A model generated the notes under the pieces. The model was not told where the DNA came from, ran no database searches, and saw only the letters and a program-made list of their open reading frames with translations. Shown in pieces: positions 7,701 through 14,763 of a stretch of DNA of 64,000 nt. Source of the DNA: an uncultured Gemmiger sp. Its GTDB lineage: Bacteria; Bacillota; Clostridia; Oscillospirales; Ruminococcaceae. The stretch is taken from contig CALXHT010000001.1 in assembly GCA_944388215.1 (NCBI GenBank), positions 267,056 to 331,055 on the forward strand, given 5' to 3'. The position numbers were made by a program, and so were the translations under genes. The first letter of the stretch is position 1. Every line of letters starts with the position of its first letter.

Positions 7701-7729
7701 TTGCACCTTTGGGCAAAGCAGGGTATGAT
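7701..7729 (+). promoter_or_regulatory. Promoter for the DUF3592-like gene
   Basis: TTGCAC (7701-7706) and TATGAT (7724-7729) are separated by 17 bp, 35 bp before the start codon and divergent from the yerC promoter. Confidence 0.75.
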
Positions 7730-7764
7730 AGTACCATATTGTATAAAAGGGAAGGAAACACACC

Positions 7765-8151
7765 ATGCCGATGCCACTGATGATCGTCTACCGGGTGCTG
7801 GGCATCCTGCTCCTGGCCATGGCGGCTGCCGCCGTGTGGGAGAAGTACCGCACGGTGCGGGGGGCCACCCTGCTGCCGGGCCGCATTCTGGACTGCCGCA
7901 AGGCCAACCGCACCAATCCGCGTCAGGGCGCGGGGGGATACCGCTATCTGGTGGAGATCCACGCAGGAGGGGAGCGGCTGGAACTGGAGACCAATGATTC
8001 CTTCTGGTTCAGCCATGACAGTCAGAAGGGCAAGAGCGTGCTGGTGTGGTATAACCCCGGCCGTCCGGTGCTGGAGCGCAAGAGCCTGGGCACCGAGGTG
8101 CTGGCGGCGGTGATGGCGGCCATCGGCGTGGCGCTGCTGCTTTTACAGTAA
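7765..8151 (+). CDS. DUF3592-like small membrane protein
   Basis: This 128-residue protein has two hydrophobic helices, at about residues 5-24 and 108-127, flanking a beta-rich middle of roughly 80 residues containing KGKSVLVWYNPGRP. Two end helices around an extracytoplasmic beta domain is the layout of DUF3592 proteins, whose function is unknown. The start at 7765 follows GGGAAGGAAAC. It has its own promoter and no co-directional partner closer than rmuC, which has a separate promoter. Confidence 0.7.
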   Translation: MPMPLMIVYRVLGILLLAMAAAAVWEKYRTVRGATLLPGRILDCRKANRTNPRQGAGGYRYLVEIHAGGERLELETNDSFWFSHDSQKGKSVLVWYNPGRPVLERKSLGTEVLAAVMAAIGVALLLLQ

Positions 8152-8196
8152 GGCGGAAAAGCGAGCGCCATCGACGAGAAGATTGAACAGATGTAC

Positions 8197-8226
8197 TTGG
8201 TATCAGACGGCCGGATGTGCTATACT
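8197..8226 (+). promoter_or_regulatory. Promoter for rmuC
   Basis: TTGGTA (8197-8202) and TATACT (8221-8226) are 18 bp apart, about 32 bp upstream of the rmuC start. Confidence 0.6.
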
Positions 8227-8258
8227 GGGCGCAAGGCCGCCGGAAGGATTGCGACACT

Positions 8259-9623
8259 ATGGATTGGATTTTGTATCTGCTGCTGGCCCTGGCGCTGGTG
8301 GGGGATGTGCTGCTGGTGGTGCTGCTGGCACGCAGCGGCCGCAAACCGCCCCGGGGCGATACGGCGGATGACTTTGTGCGGGCCATGACCCCGGTGCTGC
8401 AGGGGGAGACCGACCTGCTGGCCGAACAGCTGCGGGCAATGCAGGGGGAGATGGGCCGTACCACCACCGCCACCCTGCGGGACTTTTCGTCGGTGCTGGC
8501 GGAAAACCAGCGGCAGAGCGCCGCGGCCAGCACCGCCCGGCTGGAGTCCATCGACCGGGCGGGGACGGCCCGCCAGAAGGCGGCCAACGACGCCCTGCTG
8601 GCCCAGCTGACCATGCTGGAACACCGGCTGAAGAATCTGGAGGATTCCAACGCCACCCGGCTGGACGGGGTGCGCGGAGCGCTGGTGCAGGGGCTCAACG
8701 TCATCCGGGCGGACAACAACAAAAAGCTGGAGGAGATCCGCGGCACCGTGGAGGAAAAGCTGCAGGATACGCTGCAAAAGCGGATCAACGATTCCTTCCG
8801 CACCGTCAGCGCCCAGCTGGAGCAGGTTTATAAGGGCCTGGGTGAGATGCAGAACCTGGCGGCCGATGTGGGAAGCCTGAAGCAGGTGCTGTCGGGGGTC
8901 AAGACCCGGGGCATCCTGGGCGAGGTACAGCTGGGGGCGATTCTCGAGCAGATCCTGGCCCCCGGTCAGTATGACACCAACGTGGCCACCGTGCCGGGCA
9001 GCAACAACCGGGTGGAATTCGCGGTGAAGCTGCCGGGCCAGAGCGGCACCGTCTGGCTGCCCATCGACGCCAAATTCCCCGGCGACACCTACGCCCATCT
9101 GCAGGCAGCCCAGCAGCGGGGCGATGCGGCGGCCACCGCGGCCATGCGCAAGGCGCTGTTCAGCGTGCTGCGGCAGGAAGCCAAGGATATTCACGACAAG
9201 TACATCGAAGTGCCCTACACCACCAGTTTCGGCATCCTGTTCCTGCCCTTTGAAGGGCTGTATGCCGAGGTGGTCTCCAGCGGCGTGACCGAGACGCTGC
9301 AGCGGGACTACCAGATCACGGTGGCGGGACCGTCCACCATGGCAGCGCTGCTTAACGCCCTGCAGATGGGCTTCCGCACGCTGGCCATCCAGAAGCGCTC
9401 CGGCGAGGTGTGGACGGTGCTGGGGGCGGTCAAGACGGAATTTGAAAAGTTCGGCGCCGGTTTGCAGCAGATGCAGCGGCACCTCAACCAGACCGGCTCC
9501 GATCTGGAGGAGCTCATCGGTCCGCGCAGCCGGGCCATCACCCGCAAGCTGGAGGCTGTGCAGCAGCTGGACCCCGATACGGCGGCCGGGCTGCTGGGCC
9601 TGCAGCAGGATTCCAAACCCTGA
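8259..9623 (+). CDS. rmuC: DNA recombination protein RmuC family
   Basis: A 454-residue RmuC homologue. RmuC proteins limit inversions at short inverted repeats and carry a nuclease-like core. An N-terminal membrane helix (residues 3-24, rich in Leu) anchors it. A long coiled-coil region (about 50-200) follows, then the conserved RmuC domain with KTRGILGEVQLGAILEQIL and LPIDAKFPGDTYAHL, then LFLPFEGLYAEVV. The ATG at 8259 is chosen because GGAAGG lies 9 nt upstream and it begins the membrane helix. It runs in the same direction as degV with a 49-nt gap and may be cotranscribed. Confidence 0.93.
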   Translation: MDWILYLLLALALVGDVLLVVLLARSGRKPPRGDTADDFVRAMTPVLQGETDLLAEQLRAMQGEMGRTTTATLRDFSSVLAENQRQSAAASTARLESIDRAGTARQKAANDALLAQLTMLEHRLKNLEDSNATRLDGVRGALVQGLNVIRADNNKKLEEIRGTVEEKLQDTLQKRINDSFRTVSAQLEQVYKGLGEMQNLAADVGSLKQVLSGVKTRGILGEVQLGAILEQILAPGQYDTNVATVPGSNNRVEFAVKLPGQSGTVWLPIDAKFPGDTYAHLQAAQQRGDAAATAAMRKALFSVLRQEAKDIHDKYIEVPYTTSFGILFLPFEGLYAEVVSSGVTETLQRDYQITVAGPSTMAALLNALQMGFRTLAIQKRSGEVWTVLGAVKTEFEKFGAGLQQMQRHLNQTGSDLEELIGPRSRAITRKLEAVQQLDPDTAAGLLGLQQDSKP

Positions 9624-9672
9624 ACGGCGTGTTGCCGTTTTACCCATCTGGAAAGGAAAGTGAGGGAATATC

Positions 9673-10521
9673 ATGATCCGTATCATTACCGATTCCGCCG
9701 CCGACCTGACGGCCCAGGAGATGGCGCAGCCCGGCGTCAGCGTGGTGCCCATGTCCATTACCTTTGAGGACGGCACCTCCGTGGAGGACGACGGCAGCAT
9801 GACCAAGGACGAGTTCTTCAAGCGGCTGGCCACCGACAGCAAGCTGCCGCGCACCAGCCAGCCCAGCCCGGCCGCCTTCATGGAGGCTTTCGCCGACGCC
9901 GAAGTGGCCGGGGACGAGGTCATCGTCATCACCGTGGGCCAGAAACTGTCGGGCACCTACCAGTGCGCCGTGATGGCAGCCCATGATGTGGATGTCCCGG
10001 TGTATGTGGTGGACTCCGAGACCGCCACCCAGGGCGAAGCCGTCCTGCTGCGGGAGGCGCTGCGTCTGCGGGATATGGGCCTTTCCGCCCAGCAGATCGT
10101 GGAGGTGCTGGAGCGTTTCAAAAAGCGCATCCGCATCATTGCGGTGGTGGACAGCCTCAAGCACCTGCAGAAGGGCGGACGCGTCCCGGCGGCGGTGGCC
10201 ATTGTGGGCGGCGCCCTGGGCATCAAGCCGGTCATTGCGGTGTACGAGAGCGCCGTCAGGCTGGCCGGCAAGGGCCGCGGCCGTCCCGGTGCGCTGGTGG
10301 CCCTCTTCAAACAGCTGGATGAGCTGGGCGGCATCGACACCAACTACCCCTGCGTGGTGCTCTACAGCGACGACAAGGCCACGGCGGCCCCGGTGCACCA
10401 CTACCTGACCCAGAACCTCATGCTGGAGGGTGTGCGCACCTGCCAGATCGGCCCCACCATCGGCACCCACATCGGCCCCCGCTCGGCGGGCATCGTCTTT
10501 GTGGCCAAGGAAACCGTCTGA
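9673..10521 (+). CDS. DegV-family fatty-acid-binding protein
   Basis: This 282-residue DegV-family protein matches FakB-type subunits, which present a bound fatty acid to the kinase FakA. The start MIRIITDSAADLT, the KLPRTSQPSPAAF segment at about residues 57-69 (equivalent to the TSQPS fatty-acid motif) and KHLQKGGRVP near residue 160 are typical. FakA is not in the window. The start follows AAAGGAAAGTGAGG. It ends just before a perfect palindromic terminator shared with the oppositely oriented sodium-pump genes. Which lipid it binds cannot be read from sequence. Confidence 0.92.
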   Translation: MIRIITDSAADLTAQEMAQPGVSVVPMSITFEDGTSVEDDGSMTKDEFFKRLATDSKLPRTSQPSPAAFMEAFADAEVAGDEVIVITVGQKLSGTYQCAVMAAHDVDVPVYVVDSETATQGEAVLLREALRLRDMGLSAQQIVEVLERFKKRIRIIAVVDSLKHLQKGGRVPAAVAIVGGALGIKPVIAVYESAVRLAGKGRGRPGALVALFKQLDELGGIDTNYPCVVLYSDDKATAAPVHHYLTQNLMLEGVRTCQIGPTIGTHIGPRSAGIVFVAKETV

Positions 10522-10531
10522 TATGCAATAC

Positions 10532-10564
10532 AAAAGCCCCGCGGACCGGTCCGCGGGGCTTTTT
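10532..10564. terminator. Bidirectional terminator between degV and the oadB operon
   Basis: A perfect 32-bp palindrome, AAAAGCCCCGCGGACC and its complement (10532-10563), ends in T runs on both strands. Confidence 0.9.
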
Positions 10565-10576
10565 GTGCGGGAGAAA

Positions 10577-10711
10577 TCAGGATTCGTCGCTGTGATGGGT
10601 GACCCGGTTCAGCAGATAGACCGCCAGGATGATGACGCCAATCACGATAAAGATGCCCAGCATCCCCACCAGCAGCATCGGCAGGGTGGTGGCAAGGGAA
10701 GCAATATTCAT
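10577..10711 (-). CDS. Small single-span membrane protein, OadG-like position
   Basis: A 44-codon gene with a strong AAGGAGG Shine-Dalgarno. The product is one hydrophobic helix (about residues 8-34, MLLVGMLGIFIVIGVIILAV inside it) with a short polar tail, LLNRVTHHSDES. It directly follows oadB, and its Shine-Dalgarno overlaps the oadB stop codon. That is where the gamma (OadG-type) assembly subunit of sodium-translocating decarboxylases usually lies. It is about half the usual OadG length, so the assignment rests on context and topology only. Confidence 0.7.
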   Translation of the reverse strand: MNIASLATTLPMLLVGMLGIFIVIGVIILAVYLLNRVTHHSDES

Positions 10712-10724
10712 ACGGCAATCCTCC

Positions 10725-11858
10725 TTACATGCCCATCAGAGTGAGGATCAGACCGCCGGCGATGACCGACGCAATCTGCCCCGAGACGTTGACGCTGATG
10801 GAGTACATCAGCAGGAAATTCTGGTTGTCCTCGGCCAGGCCCAGCTGGTTGACCACACGGCCGCTCATGGGGAAGGCCGAGATGCCGGCGGCGCCGATCA
10901 TGGGGTTGATCTTTTTGCCCTCCGGCAGGAAGATGTTGAGCAGCTTGGCAAAGAGCACGCCGCCCGCCGTGTCGAAGATGAAGGCCACCAGGCCCAGGGC
11001 CAGGATCAGCAGCGTGTCGGGCTTGACGAACTTGTCGGCGGTCATCTGCCCGGCCACCGTCAGGCCCAGCACGATGGTGATGAGGTTGGCCAGCACGTTC
11101 TGGGCGGTCTCGGACAGGGAGTTCAGCACGCCGCATTCCCGGATCAGGTTGCCGAACATCAGGAAGCCCACCAGCGCCACGCTGGCCGGGGCCACCAGAC
11201 CGGCCAGGATCGTCACCACGATGGGGAAGAGGATCTTGGTGGTCTTGGTCACGTTGCCCTTCTTATAGGGCATGCGGATGAGCCGCTCTTTTTTGGTGGT
11301 GCACAGGCGGATGACCGGCGGCTGCACGATGGGCACCAGCGCCATGTAGCTGTAGGCCGCCACCATGATGGCGCCCAGGTATTTGCTGCCCAGCGTGTTG
11401 GCCACGAAGATGGCGGTGGGACCGTCGGCGGCACCGATCACCGCGATGGAGGCCGCATCGGGCAGGTCGAAGAAGAGCCCGGCCACCGCCAGGGTGAAGA
11501 AGATGCCGAACTGGGCCGCTGCGCCGAACAGCATGAGCCAGGGCTTTTCCAGCAGCGGGCCGAAGTCGATCATGGCGCCGATGCCGATGAAGAGCAGCAG
11601 CGGGAACAGTTCGTTGGACATGCCCGCTTCAAACAGGGCGGTGATGGGCCCTTCGGTGTCCCCCTGGGTGATGGCGCCGGACAGCGGCAGGTTTACCAGG
11701 ATGGCGCCGAAGCCCATGGGCACCAGCAGGCTGGGTTCCATTTTCTTGACGATGCCCAGGTAGACCAGCAATCCGCCGATGATCCACATGACCACCATCT
11801 GCCAGGTCAGGTTGCCGAAGTTGGCAAACAGTCCGGCGAAGGTTTGCAGAACGTTCAT
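10725..11858 (-). CDS. oadB: Sodium ion-translocating decarboxylase beta subunit
   Basis: This 377-residue polytopic membrane protein is the beta subunit family (OadB/MmdB/GcdB) that couples decarboxylation of a biotin-bound carboxyl group to Na+ export. Visible landmarks include FIGIGAMIDFGPLLEKPWL, AIAVIGAADGPTAIF-like text and an NLIRECGVLNSLSETAQNVL segment. The start ATG at 11858 is chosen for its GGAGGAA Shine-Dalgarno and because it begins the first helix; upstream codons belong to a structured RNA. Neither carboxyltransferase alpha nor biotin-carrier genes are adjacent, so the decarboxylase substrate is unknown. The gene is preceded by a riboswitch-like leader and its terminator. Confidence 0.95.
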   Translation of the reverse strand: MNVLQTFAGLFANFGNLTWQMVVMWIIGGLLVYLGIVKKMEPSLLVPMGFGAILVNLPLSGAITQGDTEGPITALFEAGMSNELFPLLLFIGIGAMIDFGPLLEKPWLMLFGAAAQFGIFFTLAVAGLFFDLPDAASIAVIGAADGPTAIFVANTLGSKYLGAIMVAAYSYMALVPIVQPPVIRLCTTKKERLIRMPYKKGNVTKTTKILFPIVVTILAGLVAPASVALVGFLMFGNLIRECGVLNSLSETAQNVLANLITIVLGLTVAGQMTADKFVKPDTLLILALGLVAFIFDTAGGVLFAKLLNIFLPEGKKINPMIGAAGISAFPMSGRVVNQLGLAEDNQNFLLMYSISVNVSGQIASVIAGGLILTLMGM

Positions 11859-11892
11859 GGGAATTCCTCCTTTATTTTGCACGGGGAGCAAC

Positions 11893-11932
11893 AAAAAAGA
11901 CCTTTGCCGCAATCGCGTACCGACTGCGGCAA
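11893..11932 (-). terminator. Attenuator terminator in the oadB leader
   Basis: On the minus strand TTGCCGCA/TGCGGCAA (11925-11932 with 11904-11911) is followed by a T6 run (11898-11893). Its 5' arm overlaps the closing helix of the upstream aptamer, so the two folds are mutually exclusive. Confidence 0.8.
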
Positions 11933-12038
11933 AAGTCTCAGTGCTTGGGTAGGACCCCGGGGCGTACACAACGCCCGTGGTGACGAGGCCGAACGCACGG
12001 CTGGCCGCTGCCATACCGTGCCGCTTACTCCCTTTTGC
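11929..12038 (-). promoter_or_regulatory. yybP-ykoY-like riboswitch aptamer upstream of oadB
   Basis: The RNA on the minus strand opens with GCAAAAGGGAGTAAGC and closes with AAGCACTGAGACTTTTGC. GCAAAAG/CTTTTGC forms the closing helix. Between them are two hairpin legs: GCACGG...CCGTGC enclosing TGGC/GCCA, and GGGCGT...ACGCCC. The GGGAGTA loop and the late AGAC element match the two conserved loops of yybP-ykoY (Mn2+) riboswitches. The 3' closing strand overlaps a terminator stem, as expected for a transcriptional switch. A different cation riboswitch class cannot be excluded by eye, particularly a Na+ sensor, given the sodium-pump gene. Confidence 0.6.
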
Positions 12039-12048
12039 TGTATTTTTC

Positions 12049-12077
12049 AGTATAGCAGGTTGCCCTGGAAATTACAA
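12049..12077 (-). promoter_or_regulatory. Promoter of the oadB leader
   Basis: On the minus strand TTGTAA (12072-12077) and TATACT (12049-12054) are separated by 17 bp, immediately upstream of the aptamer. Confidence 0.75.
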
Positions 12078-12134
12078 GCACCCGGGATGCACAAAATCAG
12101 CCGGGAGACTTTCGGCAGGCTGCATAAAAAATGT

Positions 12135-12163
12135 TTGACAAATGCTTTTATTACAGGTATTAT
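12135..12163 (+). promoter_or_regulatory. Promoter of the sigma-factor gene
   Basis: A consensus TTGACA (12135-12140) and TATTAT (12158-12163) with a 17-bp spacer lie 36 bp upstream of the start codon, divergent from the oadB promoter. Confidence 0.85.
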
Positions 12164-12198
12164 AAAGGTGTTCGCATCTGCCGGATGGAGAAGTTTTC

Positions 12199-12741
12199 AT
12201 GCAAAAAGTGGACGATGACCTGCTTGTGCGCGCACAGCAGGGGGACGATACCGCCCTGGCCGCACTGATTGCCCGTATGATGCCCGCCATCCGCAAGGGG
12301 GCGGCGATTTACCGGGCTCCCGGCCTGGATTTTGAGGACGCCGTGCAGGAGGGCCTGATCGGACTGTTTCAGGCCGTGCGGAGCTACCGGCCGGCCGCCG
12401 GTACGCCCTTTGCCTCCTACGCCGCCGCCTGCATCCATCATGCCCAGCAGGACGCCCAGCGCGGGGCCCTGCGCAAGAAGCATGCACCGCTGAACTTCAG
12501 TGTACCGCTGCCCGATGCCGAGAACATTCCCCAGCCGGGGCCGGAGGAACTGGCCATCGCGGGGGAACGCTACGCCGACACCCTGCAACGCATGCAGACC
12601 GAACTTTCTGTGCTGGAACGTCGGGCCCTGGTGGCCAGTTTACATGGCCAGCCGGTAGCCCAGACAGCCCGCGACCTTGGCATCACACCCAAGGCAGTGG
12701 CCAATGCGCTGGCCCGCGCCCGCCGCAAGCTGCGCGGGTGA
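12199..12741 (+). CDS. Sigma-70-family RNA polymerase sigma factor
   Basis: A 180-residue sigma factor with region 2 (about residues 25-100, with DFEDAVQEGLIGLFQAVRSY as the core-binding helix) and region 4 (about 135-180, with AQTARDLGITPKAVANALAR as the helix-turn-helix). Region 3 is missing, as in SigH-like and ECF-like small sigmas. The DFEDAVQEG style is closer to SigH/SigK-type than to typical ECF factors. No anti-sigma gene is adjacent; a zinc-ribbon gene follows after 125 nt. The regulon is unknown. Confidence 0.88.
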   Translation: MQKVDDDLLVRAQQGDDTALAALIARMMPAIRKGAAIYRAPGLDFEDAVQEGLIGLFQAVRSYRPAAGTPFASYAAACIHHAQQDAQRGALRKKHAPLNFSVPLPDAENIPQPGPEELAIAGERYADTLQRMQTELSVLERRALVASLHGQPVAQTARDLGITPKAVANALARARRKLRG

Positions 12742-12866
12742 ACCTTTTGGATTCAGGCGTTTGCCTGGTCATATATCAACCTGCCCCCAGTAGCGCCTAA
12801 AATCAGTTCGTTATGCGTTGGTTTAGATTCTTCCGCGGGCAAATACAAACAGAGGAGATACCCATT

Positions 12867-13145
12867 ATGTTCGAAGACAAGACTTTGGTATGCAAGGAAT
12901 GCGGCAAGGAGTTCGTCTGGACCGCCGGCGAGCAGGAGTTCTACGCCAGCCGTGGTTTCGAGAACCAGCCCCAGCGCTGCAAGGCCTGCCGCGATGCCCG
13001 CAAGAACGCTACCCGCGGTGAGCGTCAGATGTACGATGCCGTTTGCGCCAGCTGCGGCAAGGCTTGCAAAGTTCCCTTCCAGCCGCGTGAGGACCGCCCG
13101 GTCTACTGCAGCGAGTGCTTTGCCAAGATGAAAGAGAACGGCTGA
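12867..13145 (+). CDS. Zinc-ribbon protein with four CxxC pairs
   Basis: This 92-residue protein carries four CxxC pairs: CKEC near residue 10, CKAC near 37, CASC near 58 and CSEC near 82. The spacing forms two zinc ribbons. The N-terminal half matches the zinc-ribbon (zf-trcl) domain common in Firmicutes; the C-terminal half is a CxxC-CxxC knuckle. The ATG at 12867 follows AGAGGAG. Function is not established; nucleic-acid or RNA polymerase association is a guess from fold. It ends before a strong terminator. Confidence 0.85.
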   Translation: MFEDKTLVCKECGKEFVWTAGEQEFYASRGFENQPQRCKACRDARKNATRGERQMYDAVCASCGKACKVPFQPREDRPVYCSECFAKMKENG

Positions 13146-13187
13146 TTTTGCGCGTGTAAACGTGTAACACGAGTTTGAATTTCCATT

Positions 13188-13227
13188 CCGCGCCCCGGTC
13201 GGTTCCGACTGGGGCGCGGTTTGTTTT
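13188..13227 (+). terminator. Terminator after the zinc-ribbon gene
   Basis: A 15-bp stem (13188-13202 with 13205-13219, one G-T pair) closed by a 2-nt loop ends in TTTGTTTT. The next gene's Shine-Dalgarno follows directly. Confidence 0.85.
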
Positions 13228-13240
13228 GGGAGGTGTGCCT

Positions 13241-14686
13241 GTGACCCGGTGTCTCACAGGGAAAAAACTGCTGTGGTGTATGGGTATCGCCGCCGTACTG
13301 CTGTTTTTGTGCAGCAAATCTTCCCCTCTGTTTGCCTTCAATGACTGGATGGACGCCAACATCTTCTTCACGATGGGCAAGTCCATGTTCAGCGGCCGGG
13401 TGCTCTACCGGGATGTCTTCGACCACAAGGGCCCGGTGCTGTATTTCCTCTACGGCATCGGCTGGCTGATGGACCACACCGGCTTCACCGGGGTGCTGAT
13501 TCTGGAAGTGGCGGCCTTCGCGGTGTTTCTGGCCGTCAGCCTGGACACCGTCGCCCTCTTTACCGCCAAAGCACCCCATCCCGCCTGGGCGGTGCTTCCG
13601 GCGGCGGGCATTGCCGCCAGCCGGGCCTTCTCCCACGGGGGCAGCGCCGAGGAATTCCTGCTACCCTTTTTGGCGGTGGCCCTGTACGGGCTGCTGCGCA
13701 CGGTGCACCGGCGGCAGGAGATGCCCCTGGCGGCCGTGCTGGGGCAGGGGGTGCTGGCGGGATGTGCCCTCTGGCTCAAATATACCGTGCTGGGCTTCTA
13801 TCTGGTGTGGGCGGCGGTGCTGGCGGCACTCTACCTGCGGCAGGGGAGAACCCGTGCCCTGGCCCGCAGCTGCGGGGCGTATCTGGCCGGTATGGCGCTG
13901 GCCACGCTGCCCTGGGTGGTTTACTTCGGTGTGCACGGGGCGCTGGACGACTGGTTCACCGCCTACTTTTACGATAACCTCTTTCTGTATACGGGCAACA
14001 GCGGCGGCTGGACCGCGCTGCCGCAACACCTCTGGTGGGCGGTGCGGGATGCCCTGCCTGCCGCCGGGCTGACGCTGCTCTTTCTGGTGGGCGCCCTGGC
14101 TGCCCGCCGCCGGGCTGTGGCCGGTGGGGTCTGCCTGCTGGCGGCGGGGCTGGCCCTCACCAGCCTGATGGGCGGGTATCTTGTCTACTATGGTCTTGTG
14201 CTCGCGGTCTTTGCGCCGCTGGGTCTCGTGCCGCTGGTCCGCCTTTCCGCCCGGGTGGAAGGACCGCGGCCTGTGAGGATGCTGCTGCCCTGGGCGGGGC
14301 TGGCGGCCGCGGCGGCCTTTGCCTGGCTGGCCAGTCCCAACGCGCCGCTGCGGGGCAGGGGGGCGGAAAGCCTGCCCCAGCTGCGCTTTGCCCGGACGAT
14401 GGCGGCGGACGAAGAGGCCAGTCTTCTCAACTACGGAACCCTGGACGGCGGATTCTATACGGCGTCGGGTCTGCTGCCGCCGGGGCGGTATTTCTGCGTG
14501 ACCAACATGCCGCTGGAAGCCCAGTGGACCGAACAGAACCGCCTGCTGGAAGAGGGGACCGTGACCTACGTGGTGGCCCTGGTGGATGACCTGGAACAGC
14601 GGTTCCCCTCGTACCATTGCATCGATGAGGCCTCCTATGACGGCGGCGAGGGCACCGTGACCTGGTATCTCTACCGCCGGGCGTGA
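13241..14686 (+). CDS. Polytopic membrane protein, GT-C/ArnT-like glycosyltransferase fold
   Basis: This 481-residue protein has about ten hydrophobic helices and an extracytoplasmic C-terminal tail. The first loop, NDWMDANIFFTMGKSMFSG followed by VLYRDVFDHKGPVLYF, has the acidic DxN...D...HKGP pattern of GT-C glycosyltransferases of the GT39/GT83 type, which use polyprenyl-phosphate sugars. The GTG start at 13241 is preceded by GGGAGG at 7 nt. No sugar-lipid synthesis genes are adjacent and the acceptor is unknown. A separate promoter serves the next membrane gene. The family call is by pattern, not alignment. Confidence 0.7.
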   Translation: MTRCLTGKKLLWCMGIAAVLLFLCSKSSPLFAFNDWMDANIFFTMGKSMFSGRVLYRDVFDHKGPVLYFLYGIGWLMDHTGFTGVLILEVAAFAVFLAVSLDTVALFTAKAPHPAWAVLPAAGIAASRAFSHGGSAEEFLLPFLAVALYGLLRTVHRRQEMPLAAVLGQGVLAGCALWLKYTVLGFYLVWAAVLAALYLRQGRTRALARSCGAYLAGMALATLPWVVYFGVHGALDDWFTAYFYDNLFLYTGNSGGWTALPQHLWWAVRDALPAAGLTLLFLVGALAARRRAVAGGVCLLAAGLALTSLMGGYLVYYGLVLAVFAPLGLVPLVRLSARVEGPRPVRMLLPWAGLAAAAAFAWLASPNAPLRGRGAESLPQLRFARTMAADEEASLLNYGTLDGGFYTASGLLPPGRYFCVTNMPLEAQWTEQNRLLEEGTVTYVVALVDDLEQRFPSYHCIDEASYDGGEGTVTWYLYRRA

Positions 14687-14691
14687 AGCAT

Positions 14692-14720
14692 TTGCGCTTT
14701 TGCCCCGGTTGCGGTATAAT
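14692..14720 (+). promoter_or_regulatory. Promoter of the DUF2142-like gene
   Basis: TTGCGC (14692-14697), a 17-bp spacer and a perfect TATAAT (14715-14720) lie 43 bp upstream of the start codon. Confidence 0.75.
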
Positions 14721-14763
14721 AACAGCGGCCCACGCAAATCCTGAAAGAAAGGCGGCGATCCCC

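Noticed and set aside
11893..12038. T-box, TPP or cobalamin riboswitch in the oadB leader
   Set aside because: No T-box NGGUGGNA-type bulge is present. The CTGAGA string lacks the second half of a THI element, and the B12-box pattern is absent.
13175..13240. Upstream ATG for the GT-C-like membrane protein at 13175
   Set aside because: It would place the start inside the terminator hairpin of the preceding gene. The GTG at 13241 has a proper Shine-Dalgarno and begins just before the first helix.
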